64,000 nt of DNA, from positions 24,160 to 88,159 of the forward strand of contig DIHF01000045.1 of assembly GCA_002420015.1 (NCBI GenBank). The letters run 5' to 3'. The translations under genes and the position numbers were made by a program. Below, piece after piece: positions 62,097 through 64,000 of this stretch (its first letter is position 1; every line of letters begins with the position of its first letter). The notes beneath the pieces are model-generated. The model saw only the letters and a program-made list of their open reading frames with translations, was not told where the DNA came from and made no database searches. Source of the stretch: Micavibrio sp. UBA5703. Its GTDB lineage: Bacteria > Pseudomonadota > Alphaproteobacteria > Micavibrionales > Micavibrionaceae.

Positions 62097-63776
62097 ATGG
62101 CTTCGTACGAATATGTCTATGTGATGAACGGCCTGACCAAATCCTATTCCGGCGGGAAAAAGGTTTTGGAAAACGTCACTTTGAGCTTTTTTCCCGGCGC
62201 AAAGATAGGCGTGCTTGGCCCCAACGGCGCGGGAAAATCGACTTTGCTGCGCATCATGTCCGGACGCGACAAGGATTTCACCGGCGAAGCGTGGTCCGCC
62301 AAGGGCGCGAAAGTCGGTTATCTTGAGCAGGAACCCAAACTCGATCCCACCAAAACAGTGCAGCAAAACGTTATGGAAGGCCTTGGCGAAGTAAAGGCAA
62401 AAGTTGATCGTTTCAACGCCGTCAGCGCCGCCATGGGCGAGCCGGATGCGGATTTCGACGCGCTGATGGAGGAAATGGGGAAACTTCAGGAGGAGATTGA
62501 TGCCGTTGACGGCTGGGAGCTTGACCGCACGGTCGATATCGCTATGGATGCGCTGCGCTGCCCACCCGGCGATTCCAAAATCGACCACCTTTCGGGCGGC
62601 GAAAAGCGCCGCGTGGCTTTGTGCAAGCTGCTGCTGGAAAAACCAGATCTTTTGCTGCTCGACGAACCGACAAACCATCTGGATGCCGAAAGCGTCGCGT
62701 GGCTTCAACGGCACCTTGGCGAATACAAAGGCACCGTCGTTATGGTCACGCACGACAGATACTTCCTCGATAACGTCACGGGGTGGATTCTTGAAATCGA
62801 CCGTGGCCGCGCCATTCCCTATGAAGGCAATTACTCGGCCTATCTTCAGGCCAAGCGCAAACGCATGGAGCAGGAAGAACGCGAGGAACAGGCGCGGCAA
62901 AAAACGCTGGCCCGCGAACTGGAATGGATGGGCCAAAGCCCCTCGGCCCGCCGGACCAAATCCAAGGCGCGTATCAGCGCCTATCATGAATTGCTGGCCG
63001 CGTCGGAAAAGTTAGATAAGCGCGCCGCACAAATCGTTATCCCAACGCCGCCGCGCCTCGGCGATCTGGTTATCGAAGCCAAAAACATCAGCAAGGGGTT
63101 TGGCGACCATCTTCTGATCGACGGGCTTTCGTTCAAGTTACCGCCCGGCGGTATTGTTGGCGTGATCGGCCCCAACGGCGCGGGAAAGACAACACTCTTT
63201 AAAATGATTACCGGCGTGGAAAAGCCGGATTCAGGGGAGTTTAACGTCGGCGATACGGTGAAACTCGGCTATGTCGACCAGAGCCGCGATTCTTTGGATG
63301 GCTCCAAAACCGTGTGGGAGGAAATTTCAGGCGGCACCGACATCATCAAGCTCGGCAAGGTTGAAATGCAAAGCCGCGCCTATGTTTCGGCGTTCAATTT
63401 CCGTGGGCCGGACCAGCAGCAACTGGTCGGAAATCTTTCGGGCGGACAACGCAACCGCGTACATCTGGCCAAGATGCTCCGTAAAGAATCCAATGTTCTG
63501 CTGCTCGACGAACCCACCAACGACCTCGACACGGAAACACTGGCAGCACTTGAGGAGGCACTGGAAAGCTATCCCGGCTGCGCCGTGATTATCTCTCACG
63601 ACCGCTGGTTCCTCGACCGCTTGGCGACCCATATTCTGGCCTTCGAGGGCGATTCTCAGGTGGTCTGGTTTGAGGGCAATTATCAGGACTACGAAGCCGA
63701 TTACCACCGCCGCAAGGGCCACGATGCCGACACGCCGCACCGCATCAAGTACCGCCCCCTTCGCAAAGCCGGCTGA
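62097..63776 (+). CDS. ettA: Energy-dependent translational throttle protein EttA (ABC-F)
   Basis: The 559-residue protein has two ABC domains without membrane parts. The first has [29 protein letters not shown] and [12 protein letters not shown]; the second [28 protein letters not shown] and [12 protein letters not shown]. The linker and a short arm (about residues 95-130) fit EttA. It binds the ribosomal E site and gates translation by ATP level. I chose the ATG at 62097 with AAGGA upstream; a TTG at 62070 is weaker. Confidence 0.95.
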   Translation: MASYEYVYVMNGLTKSYSGGKKVLENVTLSFFPGAKIGVLGPNGAGKSTLLRIMSGRDKDFTGEAWSAKGAKVGYLEQEPKLDPTKTVQQNVMEGLGEVKAKVDRFNAVSAAMGEPDADFDALMEEMGKLQEEIDAVDGWELDRTVDIAMDALRCPPGDSKIDHLSGGEKRRVALCKLLLEKPDLLLLDEPTNHLDAESVAWLQRHLGEYKGTVVMVTHDRYFLDNVTGWILEIDRGRAIPYEGNYSAYLQAKRKRMEQEEREEQARQKTLARELEWMGQSPSARRTKSKARISAYHELLAASEKLDKRAAQIVIPTPPRLGDLVIEAKNISKGFGDHLLIDGLSFKLPPGGIVGVIGPNGAGKTTLFKMITGVEKPDSGEFNVGDTVKLGYVDQSRDSLDGSKTVWEEISGGTDIIKLGKVEMQSRAYVSAFNFRGPDQQQLVGNLSGGQRNRVHLAKMLRKESNVLLLDEPTNDLDTETLAALEEALESYPGCAVIISHDRWFLDRLATHILAFEGDSQVVWFEGNYQDYEADYHRRKGHDADTPHRIKYRPLRKAG

Positions 63777-64000
63777 TCTCTCCCGCCGTTTTACGTTGTC
63801 ATAACAGCGCCTTAGCTGGATAATATTCACTTTTGCTTGCGAAAGTTGGCACAGCCTGCCCGGAAAATGCTAAAATTAACTAAGTATTTAAATAAAATTT
63901 GAAATAATAAGATTCGGCGGGCGTATATAAGGTGTTGTGAGCGGGACGTGCACGGCGTACAAGCGAAAAAAGTAGTCGGTTATATGGTAATGCCCGGCAT
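63777..64000. other. Gene-free 3' end of the window
   Basis: This is an AT-rich stretch after ettA, with TATATAAGG near 63924 as a possible -10 region. A GTG at 63948 opens a frame that runs off the window end after 17 codons and could be the start of a next gene. That is too short to call. Confidence 0.3.

Noticed and set aside
63948..64000. Possible start of a new gene at GTG
   Set aside because: Only 17 codons are visible and no strong ribosome site precedes it.

Overview
The window looks like a chromosomal segment of a mid-GC alphaproteobacterium. It is dominated by housekeeping genes in short operons. Class-level clues are rpsF-rpsR-rplI followed by dnaB and alr, an L9 with a long acidic tail, a Cys-poor Trm112 protein, adjacent thrC and M16 peptidase genes, and a short PutA without an N-terminal DNA-binding domain. 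A Micavibrio-like or rhodospirillalean relative is possible, but that is a guess. No prophage, integrase, transposase, CRISPR array or rRNA gene was seen.

Layout. 0-2.5 kb: prolyl-tRNA editing protein, LON-domain protein, Trm112 protein, two small unknown genes, tRNA-Gly(GCC). 2.6-8 kb: RTX protein, PBP1A and MlaFE lipid transport. 8-15.5 kb: VanX-like dipeptidase and alanine racemase (convergent, overlapping), a large SLT-domain protein, dnaB, and the S6/S18/L9 operon. 15.5-21.3 kb: fatty acid synthesis (fabD, fabG, acpP, fabF) with an inserted HAD gene, then mltG. 21.3-29 kb: asnB, a glycosyltransferase, YqgE/AlgH, an M16 peptidase, thrC. 29-35.8 kb: an acetyltransferase pair, the PLP synthase operon pdxS-X-pdxT, a FeeM/LuxI-like acyltransferase, a His-rich protein, tRNA-Gly(TCC), an HxGH nucleotidyltransferase and a 2H phosphoesterase. 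35.9-43.4 kb: guaA, an aminotransferase, and metF-PfkB kinase-metE. 43.4-44.2 kb: a gene-free repeat block. 44.2-57 kb: SDR, GST, cytochrome b561-YceI fusion plus YceI, uppP, rsmD/rluB/tadA, purD, putA, xseA. 57-64 kb: degenerate SNase-like membrane protein, a TerD/Ca2+-exchanger/TerA-like operon, tag, ettA.

The most interesting signal is a family of palindromic mini-elements of about 130 bp, bounded by CGTCATCCC...GGGATGACG. Two near-full copies, one compact copy and two truncated copies are visible. One copy (129 bp, 43 codons, no stop) sits in frame inside pdxT. Without it the protein would be 191 residues, the normal family length. This resembles in form the Rickettsia palindromic elements that insert into genes and remain translated. 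Stem sequences differ between copies by compensating changes, which argues that the fold is conserved. Two unrelated long palindromes (125 and 143 bp) abut stop codons of minus-strand genes, and the 43.4-44.0 kb block is a nested mosaic of similar repeats.

All calls come from reading the sequence and translations only. No database or folding program was used, so family names rest on recognised motifs.
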